Below the pieces are notes generated by a model. That model was given only the letters and a program-made list of their open reading frames with translations. It was not told the DNA's origin and did no database searches. From Candidatus Niyogiibacteriota bacterium (GTDB taxonomy: Bacteria; Patescibacteriota; Minisyncoccia; HO2-45-28), in the NCBI GenBank assembly GCA_016181935.1, contig JACOYI010000002.1, forward strand, positions 1 to 58,215: a stretch of 58,215 bases of DNA, in the 5' to 3' direction. The position numbers and the translations under genes were made by a program. Positions 1 to 8,959 of the stretch are shown here, in pieces. Every line of letters begins with the position of its first letter. The stretch's first letter is position 1.

Positions 1-378
1 GGAAACTGGAGGAGAAATCATAAAACCGGATGATATTCCGGATTCGGGTCCGCCGACTGGCTGAGATGGTTCTGCCGGAACATTCAATGTCGGGGGCGGC
101 GCGAACTTTTCGGATGGGACAACAACATTCTGAACCGAGCGCACAACATTTTCCTGCGTAGAACGCGCTTTTTCTCCGGCTCGTTCTCCCAACGAGCGTG
201 GAAGGGATTCGATGGTTCGACCAAGCTCACCATAAAGGGAGGACCATAGGGTTTGGGCAAGCAGGGCGGGTTGATGAACCATCTTTGAAGGTAATTCGGA
301 GAACGACCGAACAAGCGTTGGTTCTCCCAACGCAAAACCCGTGGCAAATAACACAAAAATAGCGACAAGCCGCGTCAC
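1..378 (-). CDS. Secreted hypothetical protein, partial (runs off left edge)
   Basis: GTG start at 378; reads VTRLVAIFVLFATGFALGEPTLVRSFSELPSKMVHQPALLAQ... open to window edge; signal-peptide-like N-terminus. The listed ORF 84..368 is a different frame. Confidence 0.6.
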   Translation of the reverse strand, partial: MTRLVAIFVLFATGFALGEPTLVRSFSELPSKMVHQPALLAQTLWSSLYGELGRTIESLPRSLGERAGEKARSTQENVVRSVQNVVVPSEKFAPPPTLNVPAEPSQPVGGPESGISSGFMISPPVS

Positions 379-443
379 AATACTTTTATTATAAAAGAAA
401 ACGGCCCGCGGAGGGCCGTTGAAGGTGGGGATAAATAAAAAAA

Positions 444-477
444 CCGTCCTGCACCTTGCGCCCAAGGTGCAGGACGG
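444..477 (-). terminator. Rho-independent terminator hairpin
   Basis: 14-bp perfect stem CCGTCCTGCACCTT/AAGGTGCAGGACGG; on - strand followed by TTTTTTTATTTAT; abuts stop codon of the gene at 478. Confidence 0.8.
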
Positions 478-905
478 CTATTCTGTGACTTTTCTCAACC
501 AATTCGTTGCATTCCATCCGCCTCCCGGGTATGGGATCACGCCCCAATCCGCCAAGCTGATGGATTCGTTTCGGAATCCCCTCTCGTCTTTCAAAAAAAC
601 TTTGATCCGTAGCGACCCATCCTTTTCATCCACATAAGGCGCCTGCACGACCCGTCGGACATCCGAACAAGGACATCCGAACAAATATCGCGCCTGCATA
701 TCATCACCGGCACACCGTACCGCAGCTGGTCAAGCGAACGAATCTGGCTCGGCCCGAAATCCGGGCGCTCGGAAACGATACCGGGATTTGTGAGTCGGGG
801 TTCATCGGTATGTACGATCTCCATCTTGATCAGCAACATCATCACCGCAAACACGATACCGGCGCCGGCACAGAAACCGGAAACGAGAAGTTTGGGAGGA
901 AACAT
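478..905 (-). pseudogene. Small secreted/membrane-anchored protein disrupted by 14-bp tandem duplication
   Basis: ORFs 591..905 and 478..699 join in one frame if one copy of the GGACATCCGAACAA duplication (657-684) is removed, giving a continuous 137-aa protein. Confidence 0.65.
657..684. repeat. 14-bp perfect tandem duplication (GGACATCCGAACAA x2)
   Basis: Read directly in sequence. Confidence 0.97.
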
Positions 906-983
906 AGAGCACCTCTTTGGAATGATTTAGAAAACAAAATCCGCGTCCATTATGTGGCGAAGCGCGCTTTTCGTCAAGACAAA

Positions 984-1037
984 GGGAACCCAAAGGGTAG
1001 TCCTGCGGGTCAGAAAAGGACTACCCTTTGGGTTCCC
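984..1037. repeat. R3 palindrome, 21-bp perfect stem
   Basis: GGGAACCCAAAGGGTAGTCCT-gcgggtcagaaa-AGGACTACCCTTTGGGTTCCC. Confidence 0.95.
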
Positions 1038-1046
1038 TCCCTTTCA

Positions 1047-2183
1047 TTACTTCTTCGAGCGGCGCAAAAAGGCGGGAACGGATTCCCAATCCTCGTTGTC
1101 TTTTGGAGCGACGCCCGATAATGATTCGGACGCCGAAACAGTTCCCGAATGCGGCGACGCTTTCGGCGGCCGCTCGCTTGAAAAAAGCTTTTTGATGCGT
1201 CCCTCCTCCGGAAAACCGGACGCGATGACGGTGATTTTGATCTCGTCTTTTTTCAGCGTTTCGTCATGGAACGCGCCAAAAATGACTTTCGCGTCTTTAT
1301 CGATGGATTCCGTGACCACGCGCGCCGCCTCCTGAATCTCCCACATGGTCATGTCTTCGCCGCCCGACACCGAGAAAAGAACGCCCCGCGCGCCGTCGAT
1401 CGAAAGATCCAGAAGCGGCGACGTAATGGCGAGCCGCGCGGCTTCTTCGGCGCGTTTCTCCCCCGTGGAACGCCCCACACCCATGAGCGCCGTCCCCGAA
1501 CCCTGCAACACGGCGCGCACATCGGAAAAATCCACATTCACGATGCCCGGATAGGTAATGAGGTCCGAGATGCCCTGCACGGCCTGACGCAACACTTCAT
1601 CGCACAACGCGAATGCCGAAATGAACGGCGTGTTTTTGTCGACGGCCGTGAGCAGACGGTCATTCGGAATGATGATCATCGCGTCCACATGATCCTTGAG
1701 ACGCATCAATCCGTCTTCCGCGATCTGCGTACGCTGTGCGCCTTCAAATGAAAACGGCTTTGTCACGACGCCCACGGTAAGAATGCCGGTGTCATGCGCG
1801 AGTTGCGCGACCACGGGCGCCGCACCCGTTCCCGTGCCGCCGCCGAATCCGCATGTGATAAAAATAAGATCCGCGCCTTTGAGTGATTCCTGAATTTCTG
1901 CTTTATTTTCGTCGGCCGCCTGTTTGCCGACTTCCGGATTCATCCCCGCGCCCAATCCCCGCGTCAAACTTTGGCCGATGTGGATCTTTTTCGGCATCAA
2001 ACTGTGATGCAGATCCTGCGCATCGGTATTGATGCCAATAAAATCAACGCCTTTTACTTTATTGCGGATCATGTGATCCACGGCGTTGAGCCCGGATCCG
2101 CCGACGCCGATCACTTTGATTCGCGCAAATGTTTCGATTTCCGGTTTAACTTGTGGCATAGATTCGCTCACACGAATGGTCAT
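1047..2183 (-). CDS. ftsZ: Cell division protein FtsZ
   Basis: GTPase motif GGGTGTGAAP, N-terminal KVIGVGGSGLNAV, C-terminal tail VPAFLRR. Confidence 0.98.
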   Translation of the reverse strand: MTIRVSESMPQVKPEIETFARIKVIGVGGSGLNAVDHMIRNKVKGVDFIGINTDAQDLHHSLMPKKIHIGQSLTRGLGAGMNPEVGKQAADENKAEIQESLKGADLIFITCGFGGGTGTGAAPVVAQLAHDTGILTVGVVTKPFSFEGAQRTQIAEDGLMRLKDHVDAMIIIPNDRLLTAVDKNTPFISAFALCDEVLRQAVQGISDLITYPGIVNVDFSDVRAVLQGSGTALMGVGRSTGEKRAEEAARLAITSPLLDLSIDGARGVLFSVSGGEDMTMWEIQEAARVVTESIDKDAKVIFGAFHDETLKKDEIKITVIASGFPEEGRIKKLFSSERPPKASPHSGTVSASESLSGVAPKDNEDWESVPAFLRRSKK

Positions 2184-2273
2184 TGAATTAACATATCCAC
2201 CTTACAGAACAAAAATTGACGTTGCAACTGGACAACGCCATCTCTGCAATGTCTGGTTAAATAAGAGGTCTCC

Positions 2274-2312
2274 TAAGGGTAGTCCTTAGGAATCCGATAA
2301 GGACTACCCTTA
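2274..2312. repeat. R3 palindrome, 15-bp perfect stem; contains ftsA stop codon
   Basis: TAAGGGTAGTCCTTA-ggaatccga-TAAGGACTACCCTTA. Confidence 0.95.
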
Positions 2313-3476
2313 CGGCAAAAGCGATTTGATCCACCGCCAAACGAAGTTTCCCGCTTTATGCGTCAATTCAAAGCCCAATTCCGGCCTGCCTCGGACTCCA
2401 TCCTGAGCCAAGAGGCAAAGCCCCACGGCGGTCGCCCATTGTGAATTTTGAACACCCATCGGCAGTACGGCGTCCTGCAGCGCTCCGATCTGCGCCGGCA
2501 ATTCCAAGCAATCCTTGGTAAAATCGATAAGTTCCGCGAGCTGCGATCCCCCGCCCGTGACGACAACACCGGCCGGCAGCAGCCGTTCGCGCTCGATCTT
2601 TTTTAAATGTTTGTTGGTCAGGTCGAAAATATCCGACAGGCGCGCCGATACGATCTCGGCCAATTGTTTTTTGGCCGACATCGTGCGCGCATCAAAAACC
2701 TGCTTCAATTCTTCCGCGCGTTCCAGATCCATTTTAAATCCAATGGCAAGATCATGCGTGATGTTCGCGGACCCGTACGGCAATACTTCGAGCGAAATGG
2801 GAATGCCTTCCTCGAAAACCGCGAGCGATACCGTGGAAGCGCCGATATCAATGAGCAACGTCCCGACCTCTTTATAACGACGGGGAATGATGGCGCGCGC
2901 CGCCGCCAGCGGACCCGCCATGATATCCGTGACAACGATACCCGCGAGTTCTGCCGAACGCATAAGATTCCGCACGTCTTTTTGAAGCGCCGTGACAAAA
3001 AGCGCCTCGCATTCGATCTTGGAACCGGTCATGCCGACCGGACTCGCGGTTTTAATGCCGCCGTCGATCGTATAAACGAGCGGGATCGAGTGGAGAATTT
3101 CGCGATTCGACAACGGTTCGAGATTCGCTTGCGCGGCCTCAATGGAGCGGCGCGCATCGTGTTCCGAGATCTCGCCCGACGCTCTCGATACCGCCGCAAG
3201 CCCTTTCGAGCGCATCGCCGCAAGATCCACGCCACCCGCCGAGAGCGTCGCTGATTTGATCCTGAATCCCGCCTGCTTTTCGGCTCGGCGCAAAGCCGCG
3301 ATCATGCTTTTCGATGCCGCATCCGCATCCACGATCTTTCCTTTGCGAACACCGAACGATTCCGCGATTCCCATTCCTAAAATAGAAAGGGTGCCGGACG
3401 AACGATCAACGGCGCTCGCAACGCATTGCGTTGTTTGCGAACCGATATCGATGCCTACCGCAATGCGTTTAACCAT
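2310..3476 (-). CDS. ftsA: Cell division protein FtsA
   Basis: Actin-like ATPase: VGIDIGSQTTQCV, LLIDIGASTVSLAV, VVVTGGGSQLAEL; adjacent to ftsZ. Confidence 0.95.
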   Translation of the reverse strand: MVKRIAVGIDIGSQTTQCVASAVDRSSGTLSILGMGIAESFGVRKGKIVDADAASKSMIAALRRAEKQAGFRIKSATLSAGGVDLAAMRSKGLAAVSRASGEISEHDARRSIEAAQANLEPLSNREILHSIPLVYTIDGGIKTASPVGMTGSKIECEALFVTALQKDVRNLMRSAELAGIVVTDIMAGPLAAARAIIPRRYKEVGTLLIDIGASTVSLAVFEEGIPISLEVLPYGSANITHDLAIGFKMDLERAEELKQVFDARTMSAKKQLAEIVSARLSDIFDLTNKHLKKIERERLLPAGVVVTGGGSQLAELIDFTKDCLELPAQIGALQDAVLPMGVQNSQWATAVGLCLLAQDGVRGRPELGFELTHKAGNFVWRWIKSLLP

Positions 3477-3853
3477 TTTTTCTCTTCGTTATCCATACGA
3501 GCGCCGGCGCGCTTCGTATCGTGATCGAATCCTTTTAAATGCAGAAGGGCGTGGATATAGAGATACCGGACATACTGTTGATAGGACAGTTGACGTTCGG
3601 GGGCTTCGCGACGCGCAACCGTTAGATCCATGAAAATCTCGCCCTCATTCTTCCCCAACGGGAACGCCAGCACATTTGTGGTCGCCGATTTTTTGCGATA
3701 GGTGCGGTTGAGCGTTTTCATGTATTTCGAATCCGTAAATACCAGACTTAATTCGTACCGCGTTCCCAGTATTTTATTTTTAGCCGTCTCCCATGCAATG
3801 CGCGGCGGCTTTTGGCGCGCAAGCGACCGAATAGCAACTGGCATACAAATCAC
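3455..3853 (-). CDS. ybeY: Endoribonuclease YbeY
   Basis: His motif HALLHLKGFDHD; NRTYRKKSATTNVLAFP. Confidence 0.88.
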   Translation of the reverse strand: MICMPVAIRSLARQKPPRIAWETAKNKILGTRYELSLVFTDSKYMKTLNRTYRKKSATTNVLAFPLGKNEGEIFMDLTVARREAPERQLSYQQYVRYLYIHALLHLKGFDHDTKRAGARMDNEEKKWLNALR

Positions 3854-4302
3854 GCGCCGAGCGCTTTTTTAATCGCCGCGCTCACCCTGAACCCGTCCGC
3901 GCGCCCTTTCAGCTTCGCCATCGCCGCTTTCATTGCCTTCCCGAAATCCGCGGGGCTTGCCGCGCCGGTTTCCCCGATCGCATCCCGCACCGCATTTTCA
4001 ATGTCTTCATCCGTTGCTTCTGCCGGAAGATAGGGTTGGATCATTTCGATCTCCGTTTTTTCTTGCGCCGCAAGTTCTGGGCGCCCGCCTTTTTCAAATT
4101 CGGCAACCGAATCGCGGCGTTTGCGGACCTCGGTCTGTAAAACCGCGATACTCTCGTCATCCGAAAGGCCGGTATCTTTTTTCTGCTTTTCGATCTCCTT
4201 GTTGCGGATCGCGGAGACGACCATCCGCAATACGGAAACACGCCGAGATTCACCCGCTTTCAATGCGTTTTTCAGATCATTTTCCAGCTTTTCCTTGATC
4301 AT
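3850..4302 (-). CDS. GatB/YqeY domain protein
   Basis: MIKEKLENDLKNALKAGESRRVSVLRMVVSAIRNKEIEK..., EIEMIQPYLP typical of YqeY. Confidence 0.92.
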   Translation of the reverse strand: MIKEKLENDLKNALKAGESRRVSVLRMVVSAIRNKEIEKQKKDTGLSDDESIAVLQTEVRKRRDSVAEFEKGGRPELAAQEKTEIEMIQPYLPAEATDEDIENAVRDAIGETGAASPADFGKAMKAAMAKLKGRADGFRVSAAIKKALGA

Positions 4303-4424
4303 CCGCGCGATTTTTCTATCAGTATGAATCCATCGTATCACAGGCCGTCCGCCCGCCCCCTGTGCAGAACCTGTGATTAACCCCGCCTGAATTTCGTCGA
4401 AATGTGGGCGGGTAAAACGAAAAA

Positions 4425-4450
4425 CCGCTTCGGCAAAAGAGCCGAAGCGG
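4425..4450 (-). terminator. Terminator hairpin
   Basis: CCGCTTCGGC-aaaaga-GCCGAAGCGG, followed by T-tract on - strand. Confidence 0.75.
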
Positions 4451-4465
4451 TAAAATTAGGAATGT

Positions 4466-5149
4466 TTATATACCGGAGACAACAGGAAGCGCGCGTACTC
4501 TGCACAGTTTTTTCCATTCTTGCATGACGAGTTCGTTGATCGAATTTCCGAAGGGCGGCTTGTAAATCGTGATTCTATCCTCATCGGGAGTTGTCTGAAG
4601 TCCATCCCCATTCCGATGGCCAGGCGCATGTTGAATAATGATGAGCGCATCGGTACCCGCTTCAGTGCTCGGAAGAGCTCGACTCCCTGAATATGCAACT
4701 CCGTCGGGATAACAATAGAGCGCATCTACGAGCGCCTGCGTTCCTTCGAGCTGCACGGCATAAAGCCAATCTTTCCAACAATGATCCAGCTTCTCTACGT
4801 TATGCTGAAAAACTTTATGTTCTTCAGGATTCACGATTTGGAGGAGTGCTTCACGGTCAAGCCGCTTCACTTTAATGACTTGTGTTCCGCCGGTTCGCGT
4901 TCCGGTCCAATCCTGGAACACACCCCACAGATATGGAAACTCTCTCCAAAACGACCGATGCTTTCGCCACGAAGCGCTTGTTGAGAACATGCCTGATCTC
5001 CCATCTTTGACCGTCACGGTCTGGCACGGTACTTTTGCCACGGGCCGCGTGGCGCGGGGCCTTGGAAAAAATCCTTGGCCATCCACCTCGCATTGTAGTA
5101 GCTCAAAATGAAAAATCAAGCGCTTTTTTTGCTCGAAACCAAAAACCAC
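4466..5149 (-). CDS. Hypothetical protein
   Basis: 227-aa ORF, own terminator downstream; start uncertain. Confidence 0.55.
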   Translation of the reverse strand: MVFGFEQKKRLIFHFELLQCEVDGQGFFPRPRATRPVAKVPCQTVTVKDGRSGMFSTSASWRKHRSFWREFPYLWGVFQDWTGTRTGGTQVIKVKRLDREALLQIVNPEEHKVFQHNVEKLDHCWKDWLYAVQLEGTQALVDALYCYPDGVAYSGSRALPSTEAGTDALIIIQHAPGHRNGDGLQTTPDEDRITIYKPPFGNSINELVMQEWKKLCRVRALPVVSGI

Positions 5150-5170
5150 CAGCCTTGGGCTGGTGGTTTT
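5142..5170. terminator. Bidirectional terminator-like hairpin
   Basis: AAAACCACCAGCC-ttg-GGCTGGTGGTTTT downstream of rpsU. Confidence 0.8.
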
Positions 5171-5406
5171 TACTTCGGGCGTCCTTTGCGTTCCGGCAGT
5201 TTTCCGAGCTTTTTCAAGCGCTCATATTCCTTGTGGCGCTTCAGGCGGAACATCGCGGATTTGCGCCGTTTGTAGGCCGACGGCAAACGCGCGCGGAATT
5301 GGTTCTTGCGCGCCTCCACCAAAATGCCGGCTTGTTGGAGCCGTTTTGTGAAGCGGCGCAACGCCGCAAGCGCTGATTCATTATCGTGTCGTTTGATTTC
5401 CACCAT
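5170..5406 (-). CDS. rpsU: 30S ribosomal protein bS21
   Basis: MVEIKRHDNESALAALRRFTKRLQQAGILVEARKNQFRARLPSAYKRRKSAMFRLKRHKEYERLKK. Confidence 0.88.
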   Translation of the reverse strand: MVEIKRHDNESALAALRRFTKRLQQAGILVEARKNQFRARLPSAYKRRKSAMFRLKRHKEYERLKKLGKLPERKGRPK

Positions 5407-5423
5407 GCCAAATTTATGCGAAC

Positions 5424-5573
5424 GGATTCCGCAATCGATTTTAGAAGCCCCGCAAGCGCTTTGCACGGTGTTTTTTGGTTATGCTTTCTTCGGAACCAAA
5501 AAACAAAGCGCTGAGGACGGAGATTGAATTTCGCTGGAAATTCAAGCGTATTCTAAAATTGATCGCGGAATTC
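5424..5573 (-). repeat. R2 element copy 1 (150 bp, inverted terminal arms, two internal hairpins)
   Basis: Terminal arms GGATTCCGCAATCGATTTTAGAA / TTCTAAAATTGATCGCGGAATTC (20/23); internal hairpins TTGAATTTC/GAAATTCAA and TGTTTTTTGGTT/AACCAAAAAACA; reverse complement nearly identical to copy 2. Confidence 0.93.
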
Positions 5574-5584
5574 GGGATGCGTCA

Positions 5585-5899
5585 TTAACTCGCTATTAAA
5601 TGTAAATGCACGTGATCGATCACCTGTCCCCCGTCCCTGCCGACATTAAAAAGAAGCTTGTATCCCGCTAGGTTTTCCCGCGCTGCGGCATCCCGCGCCG
5701 CAAGGATCAACCCTCCAAAGAGCGCGCGGTCGCCGTCCGTCGCGTCTTTCACCGACGCAATGTGTTTCTTGGGAACGACCAGCAAATGCACGCGCGCCTT
5801 GGGATTCGCGTCCTTAAAGATCACCACCTCGTCCGTTTCAAAAACGACCTCAGCCGGACGCTTCTTTTCGGCGATCTCGCAAAAAAGGCACCCTTCCAT
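5585..5899 (-). CDS. HIT family protein
   Basis: CLFCEI..., IDHVHLHLIAS histidine triad. Confidence 0.93.
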   Translation of the reverse strand: MEGCLFCEIAEKKRPAEVVFETDEVVIFKDANPKARVHLLVVPKKHIASVKDATDGDRALFGGLILAARDAAARENLAGYKLLFNVGRDGGQVIDHVHLHLIAS

Positions 5900-5903
5900 A
5901 CGC

Positions 5904-7289
5904 TTAGCTATTCTTCATTTTTTTCTTCAAATGGTCAAGCACCTTCTTCTGATACACCGATTCCTGCGTTCCCGATCCCATATCGCGCACGATGACCGTA
6001 CCGTCAAGCGCCTCTTTCTGCCCGATGATCAGGGCATACGCCGCACCCAGCTTATTCGCAAGGTCCAATTGCGTGCGAAGATTATCCCTGGAAAACGACT
6101 GCGCCACGCCGAACCGCGATTTGCGCAACTGCTCAAAAAGGACCAAACTTTTGCGTTTTGCCTGCGCGCCGATCTGCACCAAAAACACGGCCGGCGCTTT
6201 TTCTTTGAACGGAACGATCTTTCGTTCTTTTAACTCATCAACGATGCGGTCAAGCCCCAGCGCCCCTCCGACTCCCGGAACTTTACGATCGCCCATGACT
6301 TCGGCCAGATAGTCATACCGGCCGCCGGCGGCGAGCGCGATCGGCGCCGCGTTTTCTTTTTCTTTCTCTTTCTCTTTTTGCGGCTCCGTTTTTTCCCCGC
6401 CCGTTTCCGTCGATGCATCGTCTGCTTTTTCTTTTTTCGTGTCCGCATCCGCGTCCGCAAAAATCTCAAACACGGTGCGCGAATAGTAATCAAGCCCGCG
6501 CACCAGATGCGGAGCGATTTTGTAGGGGATTTCAAAATCGTCAAGAAATTCGAGGACCAGTTTAAAATGCGCGCGGCAACTCAAGCACGCATAGCTCATC
6601 ATTTGCGGCGCATCGGCCCGAACCTCGACGCACATCGGATTTTTGCAATCCAAGAGGCGCAACGGGTTTTCTTTCAGCCGCCGTTTGCAATCGCGACATA
6701 TAGAATTCACCTTACGGCGATAATATGCCACAAGCTCTTTCCGGAATTCGCCGCGACATTCCTTGTCGCCCAGCGTATTCACGTGAACTGTGAATTTTTT
6801 AAAGCCCAATTCCTGCAAAATAAGCGCGAACACGTGGATGATGTACGCATCGGACAGGCCGGATTCTTCGCCCATGATCTCCACGCCGAACTGGCCGAAT
6901 TCGCGCCAGCGTCCGCGCTGGGGATTTTCATGCCGGAAAAATGAACCCGAATAGTAGAGCATTACCGGCTGGGGCCATGTGTGCATGCCATGCTCAAAAT
7001 ACGCGCGCATCATGGGAACCGTGCCTTCCGGGCGCAGCACGAGCGCGTCGCCACCCCGCGTTTTGAACGCATACATTTGTTTTTCCACGATATCCGACGT
7101 TTCGCCGAGCGTCAGGCCGAAAAGCTCCGCTTTTTCAACGTGCGGCGTGCGGATCGGTTTGAACCCGTAGGAACGCGCGATATCCTCGGCTTTTGTTTCC
7201 ACCGCTTTCCAATATAAAAGATCGTGCGGAAGAATATCCCGCATGCCTTTCGGTGTCTGCAATAATTCCTTTTTATTTTTTATTTTCAT
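5904..7289 (-). CDS. hisS: Histidyl-tRNA synthetase
   Basis: TPKGMRDILP, RPEGTVPMMRAY, LVRGLDYYSRTVFEIF, AGGRYDYL; charged insertion before AGGRYD. Confidence 0.96.
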   Translation of the reverse strand: MKIKNKKELLQTPKGMRDILPHDLLYWKAVETKAEDIARSYGFKPIRTPHVEKAELFGLTLGETSDIVEKQMYAFKTRGGDALVLRPEGTVPMMRAYFEHGMHTWPQPVMLYYSGSFFRHENPQRGRWREFGQFGVEIMGEESGLSDAYIIHVFALILQELGFKKFTVHVNTLGDKECRGEFRKELVAYYRRKVNSICRDCKRRLKENPLRLLDCKNPMCVEVRADAPQMMSYACLSCRAHFKLVLEFLDDFEIPYKIAPHLVRGLDYYSRTVFEIFADADADTKKEKADDASTETGGEKTEPQKEKEKEKENAAPIALAAGGRYDYLAEVMGDRKVPGVGGALGLDRIVDELKERKIVPFKEKAPAVFLVQIGAQAKRKSLVLFEQLRKSRFGVAQSFSRDNLRTQLDLANKLGAAYALIIGQKEALDGTVIVRDMGSGTQESVYQKKVLDHLKKKMKNS

Positions 7290-7301
7290 CCCGTTAACGA
7301 T

Positions 7302-7784
7302 CTATCGTAAAAATTCCGCCGCTTCCGCAAATCCCGGCTCGTATGCAAATGCTCTGGGCGGCCAAAGGCGCAACAACGCGCGTCCCGTGATATTGTCGCG
7401 CGGAAGCGCGCCGAATGAACGCGAATCCAGACTTTGGAGGCGGTTATCGCCCATCACGAAGTATTCATCCGCGGCCAGCTTCCATTCACGGCCGTCCACG
7501 ATCACCTCCTCGCTCGGAAGCCCCACAATGCGCTTGATGAAAAACTTGGATGGGTCATTCGGATACCGGAACACGATCACCTCCCCCTTCCGGGGTTCAC
7601 GGATAAAGGTATAAGTAAACTCGTCAATAATCAAATAGTCGCCCGATTCGAACGTCGGCACCATGGACGCGCCCGACACGATAAAGGGTTGGGCGACATA
7701 GATACGGATCGGCAAAACGACGACCAATACGACGAGGGCGAACTTGATGATCTCCCATGCGCCGCCGAATAATTTCGAAATCAT
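7302..7784 (-). CDS. lepB: Signal peptidase I
   Basis: SGASMVPTFESGDYLII, FIKRIVGLPSE, YFVMGDNRLQSLDSRSFG. Confidence 0.96.
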   Translation of the reverse strand: MISKLFGGAWEIIKFALVVLVVVLPIRIYVAQPFIVSGASMVPTFESGDYLIIDEFTYTFIREPRKGEVIVFRYPNDPSKFFIKRIVGLPSEEVIVDGREWKLAADEYFVMGDNRLQSLDSRSFGALPRDNITGRALLRLWPPRAFAYEPGFAEAAEFLR

Positions 7785-7870
7785 TGTTCTCCATTATACC
7801 AAAAATAGGCGGAAAATCAAGGGCGTGCGGGTCCGTTGGCTCGCGCGCGCCTTTCGCGTAGAATACGCTT

Positions 7871-8422
7871 ATGAAAATCGTTCTGGGACTCGGGAATCCG
7901 GGGGCGGAATACGAAAAAACGCGCCATAACGCGGGTGCGCTGGCTCTGCAATACGCCGCGCGCAAGTTTGAATTTTCGGATTGGGCGGGCGCCAAAAAAT
8001 ACGAATCGCTCGCCGCGGAGGGAAAAATCGCGGGCGAAAAATTCCTGTTTCTGTTCCCGCAAACCTTTATGAACAATTCCGGAAAAACGGCGCGCGGCAT
8101 AAACCCCAAAAATCTCACGGTCGTTCACGATGACATGGATCTGGCGCTCGGCGTCATAAAAATCTCGTTCGGGCGCGGCTCGGGCGGACACAAAGGCGTG
8201 GAATCCATTATCCGCGCATTGAAATCGCGCGATTTCGCCCGCATCCGCATCGGCATCGCGCCCAAAGTAAAACCCGACCACAAAAAAATGCCGGACTTTC
8301 TCACCTCCCCCTTCCGCGCGGACGAACTCAAAAAATTATCGCCGGTTTTTAAAAAAGTTTCGGAAGCTCTCGAATGCATCGCCTCGGACGGCATTCCGCG
8401 CGCCATGAACCGGTTCAATTAA
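7871..8422 (+). CDS. pth: Peptidyl-tRNA hydrolase
   Basis: MKIVLGLGNPGAEYEKTRHNAG, PQTFMNNSG, VVHDDMDL, GRGSGGHKGVESI. Confidence 0.97.
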   Translation: MKIVLGLGNPGAEYEKTRHNAGALALQYAARKFEFSDWAGAKKYESLAAEGKIAGEKFLFLFPQTFMNNSGKTARGINPKNLTVVHDDMDLALGVIKISFGRGSGGHKGVESIIRALKSRDFARIRIGIAPKVKPDHKKMPDFLTSPFRADELKKLSPVFKKVSEALECIASDGIPRAMNRFN

Positions 8423-8426
8423 AAAA

Positions 8427-8448
8427 TCCCAAGAGCTATCTCTTGGGA
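8427..8448. terminator. Terminator-like hairpin
   Basis: TCCCAAGAG-ctat-CTCTTGGGA between convergent genes. Confidence 0.7.
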
Positions 8449-8816
8449 GAATGGTTTCGTACAACCGCTTCTACAGCAGAAAACAAAAACACGCCCATTA
8501 TAGCGCCTGACAAAAGAAGAAAATCGTAATCGGTCATCCAGCGATGACCCATCCAGTAAAGTACCCGTAATCCGACGCCGAACCCCACTAAAAATTTAGC
8601 TGAAGCGATACACAATTTCTTAAGAGTCTTTTTGTCTGACCAGCCGATTTTCAGCATCGCTGTAAAGGAGACGACAACGACAAGCGCCAAGCTCCACCCT
8701 AAATACTCAGGCAACGGAATGTGAATATAAAAGAACGTGGATGCGAAGGTGGCGCTCGCCATTGCTAAACACGAAAAAAGAAATACTTTTGTTTTTTGTA
8801 ATTCTTCAGCATTCAT
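8436..8816 (-). CDS. Hypothetical membrane protein
   Basis: Multiple hydrophobic segments; start MNAEELQKTKVFLF. Confidence 0.6.
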   Translation of the reverse strand: MNAEELQKTKVFLFSCLAMASATFASTFFYIHIPLPEYLGWSLALVVVVSFTAMLKIGWSDKKTLKKLCIASAKFLVGFGVGLRVLYWMGHRWMTDYDFLLLSGAIMGVFLFSAVEAVVRNHSPKR

Positions 8817-8853
8817 TGCGCCTCCCAATAGGACGCTGTTGAACTCCAACCGC

Positions 8854-8881
8854 ACTTTACGCTATTTTCCCTAAAATGCAA
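8854..8881 (-). promoter_or_regulatory. Sigma70-like promoter upstream of 8816 gene
   Basis: TTGCAT-16-TAAAGT on - strand; same block recurs at 9471-9498. Confidence 0.55.
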
Positions 8882-8959
8882 GAGCTGGCTCATTCAAAAA
8901 GAAGCCGGCATTTTTATTCATTCGCATCAAAAAACCCGCGCAAAGCGCGGGTTGTTCGC

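Noticed and set aside
6350-6385. CTTTTT/CTTTCT run as a phase-variable microsatellite
   Set aside because: Units are irregular and in frame within hisS, an essential gene; more likely low-complexity coding sequence.
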